Assembly (NCBI GenBank): GCA_025024175.1
Contig: QCXZ01000064.1
Coordinates: 37,283,325-37,347,324, forward strand
DNA length: 64,000 bases
Direction of reading: 5' to 3'
Origin: Rhyzopertha dominica
Taxonomy: Eukaryota; Arthropoda; Insecta; Coleoptera; Bostrichidae
Every line of letters starts with the position of its first letter. Within the stretch, counting starts at the first letter, position 1. The notes beneath the pieces are model-generated. The model did not search any database and had not been told where the DNA came from. It was given only the letters and a program-made list of their open reading frames with translations. Below are positions 25,560-36,155 of this stretch, piece after piece. The position numbers and the translations under genes are program-made.

Positions 25560-27700
25560 CTACTGTTGTGGTTGCGCCTGCGTCGTAATGCTCATAAGCT
25601 CATAGTATGTTTACATATCAGTTCGTTGACCTATAGCCTCATTGTCACTTCTACTAAAATACTGTCACTGTTCAAAGTTCTAAAATAGTATTGACAGTAA
25701 GGCAGTTTGGCGTTAACCCTCGTATTCATCCAGTTTGAAATTTTCGGATTAGGAACAAGTTATACATTCGCTTGTTTACCTACATCAAAAAAGAAAAGTG
25801 CCAAGACAACAACTACAATTGGGAAAGGGATCATTTTCAGCTGATTGTTCCGGGAAAATTACCGGACTGGGCTTTAAATTCTTTCGTCAGAACCATCAAT
25901 GCCAATTTTTTTTGTTAATTGCGAACAACCTCTAACTCCTTGCTCTGTTATACTTTCATATTAGTTTGAAGTAGTTTTACCAAATCGATTTTTTTTGTTT
26001 CGAAATTTTTAGTGTGAAAACACGTCGCTCTTCATTATTAGCAAGAGTGATATAAAAAGTAACCCACACAACAGAAATATACCTAAAAGACAAAACCGCA
26101 CGATGTCACAACCAACCCAAAACGAAATGCAATTAGTTCTATAAACGTGAAGCCCTAGTATCGCGCAGCGCGCAGGCTTAACCCAAAAAACGGGTTTAAC
26201 CCTCCTGGATGGGTTGGTTTAACTTGCCGAGGAATTTAACCCGGTTTTACTAGTAATCGAGTACTGAAATACGCTGCGCGACTAGTAAAACACTTTATCT
26301 TTATCTATTAAATTACATTTAAAAAAATCTAATAAGATTCAGAGATCTTGTATTTTTCAGTTGAACAACAAGCGTCACCCTAAATGAATACCTAACCTAA
26401 AATTGACATACGGTCACAATATTTTTTAAATTGTGAGAACTAAGATTTCTCAGACTCGCTGTCACAAACAAACAAACAAACAAACAAAATAGAAGTATGT
26501 GCGTATGTACTACGAGTATAAATCCTTCCATTCGGGATACAGAACAATCCTATTCGGTAGCAACTCAGCTTCTGGGAGCGAATTCAGGTTCTTATAGATT
26601 GCTGATAGGAGGCGGCCTATGACCAGATGATGGATTTTGAATATGCTCAATGATAATGCTATGCAATTTCTTATTTATTGGATAAAAGTTAAATTTCTTT
26701 TTCATTTCAGGTCACAAAACTGTAAATAATAACTGGCGTTCATAAAAAACAAGTTAATTAAGCTACTGCTGATTTTCAACGTCGTGTGTTGTGTGTCGAT
26801 TGTCAAAAGACGCCTTTTTTGTAATTTACACGTTGTGGTTGTTCATAGGGTATGCGCGGTTTGTATACAATTTCAAAGAATCACCGGTGCCCGCATTATT
26901 AGTCTCGAGTAAAAGTAATAGCGAGTTATTTTCATCAGTGCAATAAAAAACGAATACGTCAATCGAACAAACGTCAAATGCGCATCAAATTTTAAGAACT
27001 AATTTACACGACAGGCGCTATGTTCGCATTAATAGAACAAAAATGGCTGCCTTGGCCAAGTTTTTTTATGAATTTCGTGTCAATTGTATAATATTACCCT
27101 ACAATAAAGATACTTATCGTAATAAAACAATACCAGATGTTTATTTGTTTGACTGCACTAAACGATACTAAATTTCGTCGAATCAAATTGTAAACAACGA
27201 ACTTGGCAAACCTCAAACTAAAATAAGTTCAAAATCATTAAAAGTTGAATGCAAAACAGTGCTTACTTAGAAAAACAGAGCACCTAATTTATTCTGACGT
27301 GTAATTTGCTAAGAGCATATTAAAACGCTATATTAAATACTCATATGTAATGTCCTTCTATCGCATGGTCATTGCAATTATTTCGCTGTGAATAAGATTA
27401 CAAATAAAACAAAAGGGAGCACATAATAAAACTAGTACTTATATCCTTACCTGTGGAAAACATTGCAACATTGTCAATAAGGAAATAATAGTTAAAATAA
27501 AATCACCTTCAGACCAGCTACATTATCTACAAAAAAAGATACTTGTGTATTACGAAAGTTCCTAAAGTTCGTTTTATGTCATCATTTCCATATTTTAGCT
27601 GTATTTTGCTGTAAATTTTGGGCATTAAGCTTTTTTATATATATTTTTAACTTTGAGTAATCCTGAGCACTACTTGTTTCACTCTTCACTCTTATGGCCG
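25560..27700. other. no gene recognised; contains (CAAA)n
   Basis: AT-rich intronic DNA. A short (CAAA)n run lies at about 26467-26488. The stretch at about 26160-26275 (GGCTTAACCC... to ACTGAAATACGC) looks like a transposon end; see the inverted pairing with 23590-23660 under findings. Confidence 0.5.
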
Positions 27701-27879
27701 TAGAGTATTTCAACGTACCTAACATGAACGATAGCGTTAGCGTCTAGAAGAGGATGAGGCAACCAGGTTGACGTTCGCGTGGTTGTCTAAGATCATATCT
27801 GAAAGCTTTCGACTGTGCATACCCCGCACAGTCCGACGAAAAGCGCGGGGAAGGTCCGATTTCAAAAGCAGTAAAACAA

Positions 27880-28099
27880 GAGAAGGGCAAGGGAAAAGGG
27901 CGAACCAGGTGTTTTAAATGTGTTCTACGTGCTATTGAGTGCAGTGTAGTATTCTGATTAGTGGTTTGCTGAATTAGTAGTGTTATAATAGAAGAGTTTT
28001 GAACTAGTTGTGTTTGAAATCAGTTTATATTGATAGTGGTGATTAAATGAAGGAAGTTAAAACATTAATTCGCATTTTTCGAACCCGTACGACGTAACA
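27880..28099 (+). mobile_element. LTR-like 3' end (gypsy type), copy a
   Basis: Shares GCGAACCAGGTGT, AGTGTAGTATT(C/T)TGA, GGAAGTTAAA and a terminal CGAACC...ACGTAACA with 31140-31307 in the same order. CGTAACA is a typical gypsy LTR end. The upstream limit is unclear; a GC-rich hairpin (CCCCGC ... GCGGGG) at 27822-27850 may belong to it. No matching internal coding region is attached. Confidence 0.45.
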
Positions 28100-30235
28100 A
28101 TATTTTTGCAAATCCAGGACGCACTCTGTTGGGCAATACACATAGCATGAATAAGCAAAATGCCAAATGGCAATATTTGAAAGTGTATTGTATCTGATAC
28201 GGTCTATTCTCCTTGTAGATGGAATGTTCACAGACAGTTTAGCAGTAGCTTCTGAAAAGCAAAGCGGTTCCATGCTGTTTTATTTGCCAAAATCTTAACA
28301 GATTGTAGGGCCAGTATGTTGATAAATTTAATGTGTAATGCTGGATACGAAAAATACCAAGCGACAACGGCGACTGCAGCAAACCTACACAGGTCTATAT
28401 CCTTTCACACCATCTTCAGACAATTTGAAAAAATAAAAGTTCGCAGTGCAAAATAGCATAGCAGAAGAGATAGGGAACTCACTTTTGTTGACGCAGTTAT
28501 GCAACAATTGATCTAAAATACATGTCTATGATGTGCTGTCTGCACCGCAACCAATTGCAGATAGATCTAAAACTTTAGCCAATTATATAGAGTACTACTG
28601 TATTTTAGGTATGTGAAGAAAATCAGCATCACTAATCTAAGTACAACTCGAAACAGACCTAGATCGTATCATACACAAAAGAGTGGTATCAAGATACTTA
28701 TAGCGGTTTGCGAACACACGAATGTCTATATATGGATAGTCTTTGATACTTAATCCGCTGGTTGACTTGCGAAAGTTCAGAAACGTGTAGCACTAAATCC
28801 ATACATTGCTTTAACGCATTTTATTTTACATTTTTTGACCCATTACATGGGCTCGTCATTCGCAGCCAATAATAAGCTAAACGAAAGCTCTCACCGAAAC
28901 AGTTGTTCGTCCCATATTGATTATTAAAGTAATCAATATCTCTCATTACTAAATCGACTTTATTACTTGATTACATATTTTATTAATAACTCTTTACCTT
29001 GCAAATACTATGTTGAATGCATTAACAGGTTAATGCCCTTTCTGTTTAACTACATTCACATTCTCATACATCATACTCAGCATGCACAAACGCTTGGTAT
29101 TCTCGTCTAATATCAGGTAAATGTTCCATGCACAAGCGAGTTTAAAAATGCATACATGCCGGAATAAACCACGCAAGGCACATCACTTTCCAGATAGCTA
29201 ACCCCTTTGCAACGAGTTTCCCATGTGAACGCCCGTTAGACTGTAAAATCACATATTCTGGACATTCGCCTTGTTGCATCAGGCGATGTTGAGTAGCCAG
29301 AATTATTAATGGTATCAGCAGCAGCAGGGTGAAACAAAGAGGTTAAACAATGCTTTCTGGATGTTCCCGGGTTTATTGCACAATAAGCTATGATCAAGAG
29401 GGCTCTAAATATCTCAAATTGGTCTGTGCAAATCTGTTCTGATGAAGTTCTACTAAAATTAATACTGGCCAAACTCGCACAGCAAATTAAAGTTTGAGTA
29501 GATAAGCCTTTACATTACATTAACCGAAAAAAAATAATTGTGTAACACGGAATATTTTGGAAGTAGTTTATACATAGCTTCAGGGAAAAATTGTTACAAA
29601 TCGTTTGAGAGTCTGTTACATTAACTTCACTACTAGATAAGTATCTATCTCTATCTGTATGTAAACTTTAGACCATAGATTGTGTAATTCCTTGTTTTTG
29701 AATCGAATGTGTTCTTTAACGAAATCGTGTTTTACCGCGTATCACATCTCAAACGAGCCGCTCTCAACAGTTCCTATGGGAAAAAAATCCTAAAACAGGA
29801 CGTGGGAGACATGGTGTGATGTTGCCATGAAAGGGGTCAAAACAATCCTCAACCTCTAACATTACTAACCCTAATTATTAATAGAAATAAAGGATCTAGT
29901 TATATGTTATTTTAAAGGCCTTTCAAAGCCATTTTTATAATGCATAAAATTTTTGTTTTATTTCACTTTTTAAAGCACTTTAAATACAAAAATTTTCCAT
30001 TTCCTTCAAATTGCACAATTACTCAATTTTTTTTGTGGCTGCAGCTGGTAAATAGATTTTGTTATTTTAAGAAAACGGAATCATATTACTGAAACTCTGA
30101 TGCATTAAAAGCTAAAACAACTTAATCGGTCTTCGTTTTTCTTTGTTTTTGTTTCTGTCACTTTCTTTTCCACCGTATATGAGTTATCTTCTTGAACTAT
30201 TTGCATACCAATCCAAAATGTTGTTTGCCATCTAG
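28100..30235. other. no gene recognised
   Basis: AT-rich DNA between two LTR-like ends. Short open frames (for example 29236-29472 minus) have no recognisable domain. Confidence 0.45.
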
Positions 30236-30239
30236 AAAC

Positions 30240-30660
30240 GTGTGGAAATTATGAGTTTGTTTTATCAAAATAAGGGTCGTGCTAAAGCTACTTACTCTCT
30301 ACTTCAGTGAACTGGAATAAACTTGTCCATCACAAATACGTGTTGGACCTTATGGAAATTTTAGGAAGATTAGATCGGTTCAGAATCGGAAATACATGAA
30401 CCCGTCCAAGCTGTTACTGATGCTGTTTTCGATCTTGTTGCTTTCAACGAAAATACACAGTCTGTTAGATATCGCAACACTCGAGACACCTAAGTTTTAT
30501 GCTTTTTAATTTTACTCTCGCTAATAATCCACGTTCTCTTTACACTACTCGTCTCTCAGACGAGTCACATCTTTCTTGATTGCCATATTAATCAGCAGAG
30601 CTGGACATACTACAGCGATGTTAATCCTTACTTGATATCGAGCTGAAATTTTATGAGATC
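30240..30660 (+). pseudogene. mariner-like transposase relic (HTH and catalytic-core pieces)
   Basis: Frame fragments in order: LFYQNKGRAKATYSLLQ near 30258-30310 (resembling the L(Y/F)YQNG...A.R..R HTH start), then PVQAVTDAVFDLVAFNENTQ and SVRYRNT near 30395-30470 (resembling the linker ...V..NP.QSVR.L), and (L)SDESH / IFLDCHINQQSWTYYSDVNP near 30555-30630 (resembling FTDEA.F.L.G.VN..N.RYW...NP, the second catalytic Asp region). Frame changes and stops separate the pieces. This is a decayed IS630/mariner-type transposase of the same broad kind as 13224-13454. Motif matching is by eye. Confidence 0.62.
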
Positions 30661-31139
30661 ATATCGTAGGTCTCTTGTTTCTTGAGAAAAATCTCAATGG
30701 TCATCTTTTCCTCGATATGCATCATTGGCATCATGGAACAAGATTAGGAGTGGAACGAAAATTCGCTAGTTTTTCAGTACAACATCGCATCTCCTAATTA
30801 TGCTGCAGTTGTCAGGAAATCCTTTGATGATTTCTAGGGGCATTAGAACACTTGAAGTCGTCTTTTAGAAATGCAGCCAGCATCCATTACGCTAAAAAAG
30901 GGTGTGCTTGACTGCCAGCAGTTGACAATAGAAATCTTCAGAATTGCCAAGAAAGCATTTTGAAAACTAAATGAGTTGCAACTAGATGGAATTTAACATA
31001 CAGCTTATGATAAAAGTTAAATATTTCGACAAAATTGTTCCGTTTTGCTTCTTACACATTACAAATAATCGGTCTAATGTTCTGGAATGGAACGGGCGGA
31101 TTAGAAGTCTAATTCGAATAACGGTGAGTAAGCGAACAA

Positions 31140-31307
31140 AAGCGAACCAGGTGTATGAAGTTGTTTTAAGTGCAAGTGACAGAGTGTAGTATTTTGAATA
31201 GTGGTATATTGGACTAGCTGTGTCTGGATTTAGTATATTTCGGTACTTGTTATTAAATAAAGAAAGTTAAATGAGATATCCGTGGTTTTGAACCTGTACA
31301 CGTAACA
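31140..31307 (+). mobile_element. LTR-like 3' end (gypsy type), copy b
   Basis: Parallel to 27880-28099: GCGAACCAGGTGT, then AGTGTAGTATTTTGA, AAATAAAGAAAGTTAAA, TTTTGAACC and terminal CGTAACA, followed by ATATT as in copy a. It probably belongs to the same LTR family and lies just left of the intact Ty3/gypsy insertion, to which it is unrelated. Confidence 0.45.
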
Positions 31308-31412
31308 ATATTCTCATTGACCCATGTTTAACAGCAAAATATTGATCTTGTGAGGCCATAATTTCATTGTAAGCAAAACCATTTTTTACGATAGAACTTA
31401 TTTGGCTGGCGT

Positions 31413-32222
31413 TGTTCCAGTTTAATAGGGGTGTTTTAAGTTTTCGCTGCCACCACCTCGCTTAGCGAGGAAAATTGTATTGAGCTCTTCGGAATGCGGG
31501 TTCTTCTCGAAGAAACGGGTCACTATTTTTATTATTATTATTTAGTTAGTTAACCTGAAAAGCAATTTTGAAAGAAAACTCCCCTAATCAATTGACAATC
31601 ACTATATTGACAATTAAAATAAAAACGAAATACAAGAGGAAACAAAAATATTAAAAGAAATGACAAGCAATAATGTTAATACTATAATAATAATACTAAT
31701 TCACAAATCTACGCAAGCATTTTACTGACGGGGAGTATTGCTTTACTTCGCAAGGAAAATAGAATTTAAGTTAAACAACAGATTCTGATTTAGAATTTGG
31801 TTTAGTTTTAAGATCTCAATCGAGTTTCTCGTTGTGAATGGAGAAAAAATGAAAATAATAATTTTGAGGTAACGATACCAAATTTGAGTCCCTCGATGTC
31901 GGGCAATCCCACACACTTCACACAAACGACGAAAATGTAATAGAACAGAATAGTTAACTGCGACACGAAATCGATGTTTTCGAAGTATCTTCGACCGTGG
32001 ACACCGGGGTACTGCTCTTTTTTAATTTTTCACGCGATCGGGAAACTTTCGCAAAAAAATGCGAATTTTGCAATGTTCGGTGAACGAACCTTGTGCAGTC
32101 GCGGCGGATTGCTGCGACAAGATGTTTTACGGGAAGTTTATGGATTCCGCATATCTCCCATTTCATCTTAGTTAGTCGATTTCGGCCGGATGCCGCCGGG
32201 TCAATGAATACCATGTATTACA
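31413..32222 (-). repeat. 3' LTR
   Basis: 810 bp, TG...CA in the element's sense. Compared with the 5' LTR I see only two one-base homopolymer differences (near 31567 and 31844). It includes an AAT-rich tract and the GAGCTCTTCGG segment shared with the other LTR. Confidence 0.95.
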
Positions 32223-32236
32223 ATACTCCCCCTCAA
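32223..32236 (-). other. polypurine tract
   Basis: In the element's sense, TTATTGAGGGGGAGTAT directly precedes the 3' LTR. It fits the purine-rich primer for plus-strand DNA synthesis in LTR elements. Confidence 0.75.
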
Positions 32237-32689
32237 TAAAAAAATTGTTATACTTCAAACAAGTATCAATTTTTTCCAAATTAAAAATAAGAACAAACTA
32301 AAAAGAAAATCAATGCTTTAAGAAAAATTAAAAATCCGTAAATAATAATAATATTGTCATTTTCAATGTCTCTCAACTGCTGGTAAAACGCTGCGCCACC
32401 CAGCACAACCACTACTCTCACTGAGTCCTCTGCTCGTCACTTGAATGGTTGAGATGATGATGCCGTCGCCTTGGACTCCTCAAGATCTGCATCTCCTATA
32501 TTCTTTGTTTACCTGACGTGGATATTCAGAATCGAATTACTTATAGGCAAAGGAAATGCGATAGGAAAAGGATATTGCCAGCCCGGTCCATTGCGGCAGG
32601 AAGGTATTGGTAAGACCTGGGAAAATGACTGTCGAATGATTTACAACCTGAAAGAAAGCGCTCCTAAACGTAGCTTAGATCTTCTCGTT

Positions 32690-33320
32690 ATTAGAAGTTG
32701 CTCGCAACTTCACTCCAGTGTGGTACGTTAGGGTAGAGGGAGATTCTACTTCCGTAAATAGGGTTGATATTGGATTCGGTCACGGAAGATGAAGTTTTGA
32801 CCCGTGCATTGTGTGAACGAGGTACTGGTTTTGGGTCCTCGGCGATCACTTCTGTTGGGGTATCGTCGGCGGTGTCTTCATGTTTGCTGGTACTCCCTTT
32901 TGTGTGTTGTCTATGCACAACCCATACTGCAAGGGTGTTCCATAGGCTTGCAAACAGTGCTAATCCGCATTCAAGGGCATTATATATATAGCTACTCCAA
33001 TTATGGTTACTTCGATGATATACTTCAAGGCTCTAATGACAACATAGATACCCATGACTCCACTCATTACCATTCCTATATCGGTGAACCAGCCCCACAC
33101 GTATTGTAATGTGGACCGTGCTAGACTTTTAATTTCTTGCGGATCGAATATATCAAGCGCTGACCGTTTCCTGGGTGTAATCNGTTCTTTCTTCGGCGCA
33201 GGGTGCTACATCGTTCATTGACACTGCCGTAATGTTCATAGTATTGTCCGCACAGTCATACGCGATAAAACCATAGCACAGCACGCACCAAGCACTTACA
33301 AACAGCACAGTTGAGAGCAT
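32690..33320 (-). pseudogene. env-like remnant downstream of pol
   Basis: An ATG at 33320-33318 opens a frame whose first ~20 residues are hydrophobic and signal-peptide-like. They are followed by a Cys- and potential N-glycosylation-containing ectodomain start (AYDCADN, MNIT, DVAPC). That frame stops just after the N at 33183. A second frame (about 33180-32960) carries a juxtamembrane-type segment (QYVWGWFTDIG) and a long hydrophobic membrane-anchor-like stretch, then stops at a TAG. A third frame (about 32960-32691) has a hydrophobic segment and a hydrophilic tail. At about 630 bp in total, it lacks most of a normal envelope ectodomain. I infer a degraded or internally deleted envelope gene. 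The N-terminal Cys/NIT/DV..C pattern faintly recalls chuvirus-type glycoproteins, but I could not test this. The frame breaks may be partly base-call errors. Confidence 0.55.
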
Positions 33321-33524
33321 TTCTCCTAAGTCAATATATACGTTTCTGCCAATATGAATGTCTGTCTTTACTGTATGAGGAAATTAACTTATAATATCTG
33401 AAATGTAGCACACGATTAAGACAGCTATACAATTAAAACAAGTCTAAATCTAACACAAGTCGGCGTCAAAAATTTGTAGAGGAACAAGTACGTACCGAAA
33501 CAGAAAAGAAAAAAGAAAATTGGA

Positions 33525-36155
33525 TTAATCGTATTCAGAAAAGGTGAATCTTTTAGGAGGTTTTCGAATTCTCGTACATACTTTTTTACCATCGCGTATC
33601 ACAGTACCTAATTCTTCCTCGTTTTGTACATCTGACTGTGGCTCAGGTACATCAGGAAGTACTCTGGTCAGAGCTGGGAAAATATTCATAGTTACTTCCC
33701 TTGGATTTATGCCAAAATCATCAACATTTTCAATTTGGGGTGTATTACCATCATAAACAGGAATAACTTCATTATTATCTAAAAAATTTTGTTCGTCAGT
33801 CTGGCACAACTTCAAACGATTTGAATGGACTACTAACTCTTGTCTGCCATTTAATTTTCTAATTTTGTAAGTCACAGGGCCCTTAACTTCAATTATCCGA
33901 TATGGACCTATCCATGGCTTGCCTAATTTTTTTGATAAGCCTACTTGTACGGTAGGGTCATTCAAATAAACCAATTGTCCCAAATCAAAATATTTAGATC
34001 TTGTTCTTTTGTTATAGTTAATAGCTTGACGAGCTTTTGCACTATCTAAGTTTTGTCGAACCGTAGTGAAAACTGAATTTAGCCTTGCCATCAATTCCGA
34101 AACGTAATTTTGATCGTAATCATACTTCACTACTTGTGGTTTTACAATGTCGTCGAATGGCAATACCGGATCTCTACCATGTAGTAAGAAATAAGGACTA
34201 AATCCTGTAGAGCTATGTATATTAAAACGATAGGCCATTACTACATAGGGGATCCAGATATCCCAGTCTTGCTGACTTTTTGCAACATAGTGAGAAATAA
34301 TATCCTTAAAAACCCTATGACTGCGCTCTATCAAACCGTTGGATTGGGGATGATAGGGAGTAGTCTGTAGCTTTTCAATATGTAGCAATTTACAAATATT
34401 TTTGAATAAATTTGACAAGAAATTACTACCTTGATCAGTTAGCAGTTGCTTTGGTGTTCCATGTCTGGCAATAATTTCCGTGACAAAAATACGCGCTATA
34501 GTGTCTGCTTTCTGATCAGAGATTGGAAATGCTTCTACATATTTACTAAAGTGGTCCTGGAAGGTCAACAGATACTTATTTCCTGCATAAGACGTGACAA
34601 AAGGACCACATATGTCCATGGAAGTTCTATCGAAAGGATACAGTACTTCAGGCATTTGTTCTAAAGGTACTTTCTTAAAATGGGGTGATGTTTTTCGCTG
34701 GCTACACGAATGACATTGTTGACAGTATTTGACTACATCAGACTTCATTCCGGGCCAAAAGAAACGCTGTTGTATTAAACTTAAGGTTTTAGCTTGACCC
34801 ATATGACCGCAGAAAGGCAAATCATGGAAGTCATGTAAAACCTTTTTGATATAGGTTTTTGGAATAACTAAGACATCGTTAAAATTTTCTGCTACTGTGG
34901 TTTTAAACAACAATCCATCGTTATCGAGGTAATAAGATAGAGGGTCTTCATTCTCTTCTAAATTCTGACAAATAGTACGGCAAAAATCATCACTCTTTTG
35001 TTCTTGTAAAATGATGTCTCTGTCCCATACTGGTAGGAAGGGAGGGTTCACCTCTATTGCATTTATACTTACCTGGCTCTGGTCAAATTCGTAGACTAAA
35101 ATTTCAATTGAAGATTTCGCAAAAATAAATTTAATCATTTTAGATACTGTACTCCATTCAAGCTTATCTCTGCCACATCCTAACTTAGGAATTGCCACAT
35201 TATAGTCGTCATTTTGCACACAAGATAGCCTTAAATTAATAAGAGCACTCCAAAGACTATCATACGTTGGTTTGTTGTAGTACTGACTTTTTGTAATTAA
35301 ACAATAAATATTACGTTCAGGTAAATTTAAAACAGCTACTTCTCCTACAGTTTTGTTTTGATTCTTAAGTTCATTTATTGAACCATATAATTGTCTAAAT
35401 TGTAGCGCTAATCCTTGTTCCATGGCAAAATCTTTTGATACACAGTGTGCCAAAGAATAATTATCTGGAGCAGTAAATAAATTTCCTTTTACCTCTCTAA
35501 AATTGTTATTCTCAATTTTGTTTTCTTTAATATATTCAAAAAAATTCTTTAGACTGTATGATTCAAAATTTTGTGGATCTACCGGAGCTCTGCTTAGAGC
35601 ATCTACATTTCCATGCTTACGTCCTTGCCTATGTACAATTTCAAAATCATAACTAGACAATAGGAGATTCCACCGAGCTAATTTAGACGTAGGGTCTTTT
35701 AGGGTCATCAGCCATTTTAAAGGCGCATGATCAGAAATTACTGTGAACTTTCGTCCGTATAAATAACACCGAAAATGTTTGACGCTTTCTACTACCGCGT
35801 ACAATTCTAGTTCAGTTGCCGAATAATTGCTTTGCGACTTATTCAACTTTTTACTAAAGAAGGCAATAGGTCTTTCGTAACCATTAACAACTTGGCTTAA
35901 TATGCCAGCGATTCCTATCTTACAAGCATCTGTAGCTAATATAAATGGATGGTCGAAATTTGGGTGAGCCAAGACAGATTCGGAAGTAATCGCATTCTTA
36001 AGTTCGTTGATTGCAGTAAGAGCATCAGCTGTAATTTTAAAGTCGGTCGACTTTTTTGTGAGATTAGTTAAAGGAGCAGCAATAATCGAGAAATTTGGTA
36101 TGAACCGTCTATACCAACCTACTAGTCCTAAAAATCCGCGTAATTCTTTAAACAC
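33525..36155 (-). CDS. pol: Ty3/gypsy Pol C-terminal part: RNase H, macro domain, integrase
   Basis: 876 codons in one frame. The start (MFKELRGFLGLVGWYRRFIP) is the end of the RT connection, not a true N terminus; a one-base difference near 36150 breaks the frame from RT, while the second copy at 40169 reads through. RNase H has ATDACKIGIAGIL (Asp76), ATELE (Glu115/117) and SDHAPLKWL (Asp142). Residues about 219-357 form a macro domain. Integrase has an N-terminal zinc motif (His441/His451, CQQC 478-481), a core with Asp514 (TSMDICGPF), Asp574 (LLTDQGSNF) and Glu610 (PQSNGLIERSHR), and a GPY/F-like WIGPYRI near the end. It would reverse-transcribe and integrate the element. All catalytic residues are intact. 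Confidence 0.95.
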   Translation of the reverse strand: MFKELRGFLGLVGWYRRFIPNFSIIAAPLTNLTKKSTDFKITADALTAINELKNAITSESVLAHPNFDHPFILATDACKIGIAGILSQVVNGYERPIAFFSKKLNKSQSNYSATELELYAVVESVKHFRCYLYGRKFTVISDHAPLKWLMTLKDPTSKLARWNLLLSSYDFEIVHRQGRKHGNVDALSRAPVDPQNFESYSLKNFFEYIKENKIENNNFREVKGNLFTAPDNYSLAHCVSKDFAMEQGLALQFRQLYGSINELKNQNKTVGEVAVLNLPERNIYCLITKSQYYNKPTYDSLWSALINLRLSCVQNDDYNVAIPKLGCGRDKLEWSTVSKMIKFIFAKSSIEILVYEFDQSQVSINAIEVNPPFLPVWDRDIILQEQKSDDFCRTICQNLEENEDPLSYYLDNDGLLFKTTVAENFNDVLVIPKTYIKKVLHDFHDLPFCGHMGQAKTLSLIQQRFFWPGMKSDVVKYCQQCHSCSQRKTSPHFKKVPLEQMPEVLYPFDRTSMDICGPFVTSYAGNKYLLTFQDHFSKYVEAFPISDQKADTIARIFVTEIIARHGTPKQLLTDQGSNFLSNLFKNICKLLHIEKLQTTPYHPQSNGLIERSHRVFKDIISHYVAKSQQDWDIWIPYVVMAYRFNIHSSTGFSPYFLLHGRDPVLPFDDIVKPQVVKYDYDQNYVSELMARLNSVFTTVRQNLDSAKARQAINYNKRTRSKYFDLGQLVYLNDPTVQVGLSKKLGKPWIGPYRIIEVKGPVTYKIRKLNGRQELVVHSNRLKLCQTDEQNFLDNNEVIPVYDGNTPQIENVDDFGINPREVTMNIFPALTRVLPDVPEPQSDVQNEEELGTVIRDGKKVCTRIRKPPKRFTFSEYD
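35085..35501 (-). other. TARG1/OARD1-like macro domain within Pol (copy 1)
   Basis: Residues about 219-357 of the 876-codon frame. Motifs in order: VKGNLF (family VKGDLF), SLAHCVSKDFAMEQGLALQF (family SLAHC(I/V)S.D..MG.GIA..F), GEVAVL, YCLITK with Lys289, KPTYDSLWSAL, and IPKLGCGRDKLEW with Asp330. In human TARG1 (OARD1) the equivalent Lys84 and Asp125 carry out cleavage of ADP-ribose from acidic residues, and both are present here. The family's adenine-contacting Asp in GDLF is Asn here (GNLF). The domain sits exactly between RNase H and the integrase zinc finger, in frame with both. Predicted role: removing mono-ADP-ribose from proteins or nucleic-acid ends. Confidence 0.93.

Noticed and set aside
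32804..33109. Plus-strand 101-codon frame
   Set aside because: Antisense to the env-like remnant of the minus-strand retrotransposon.
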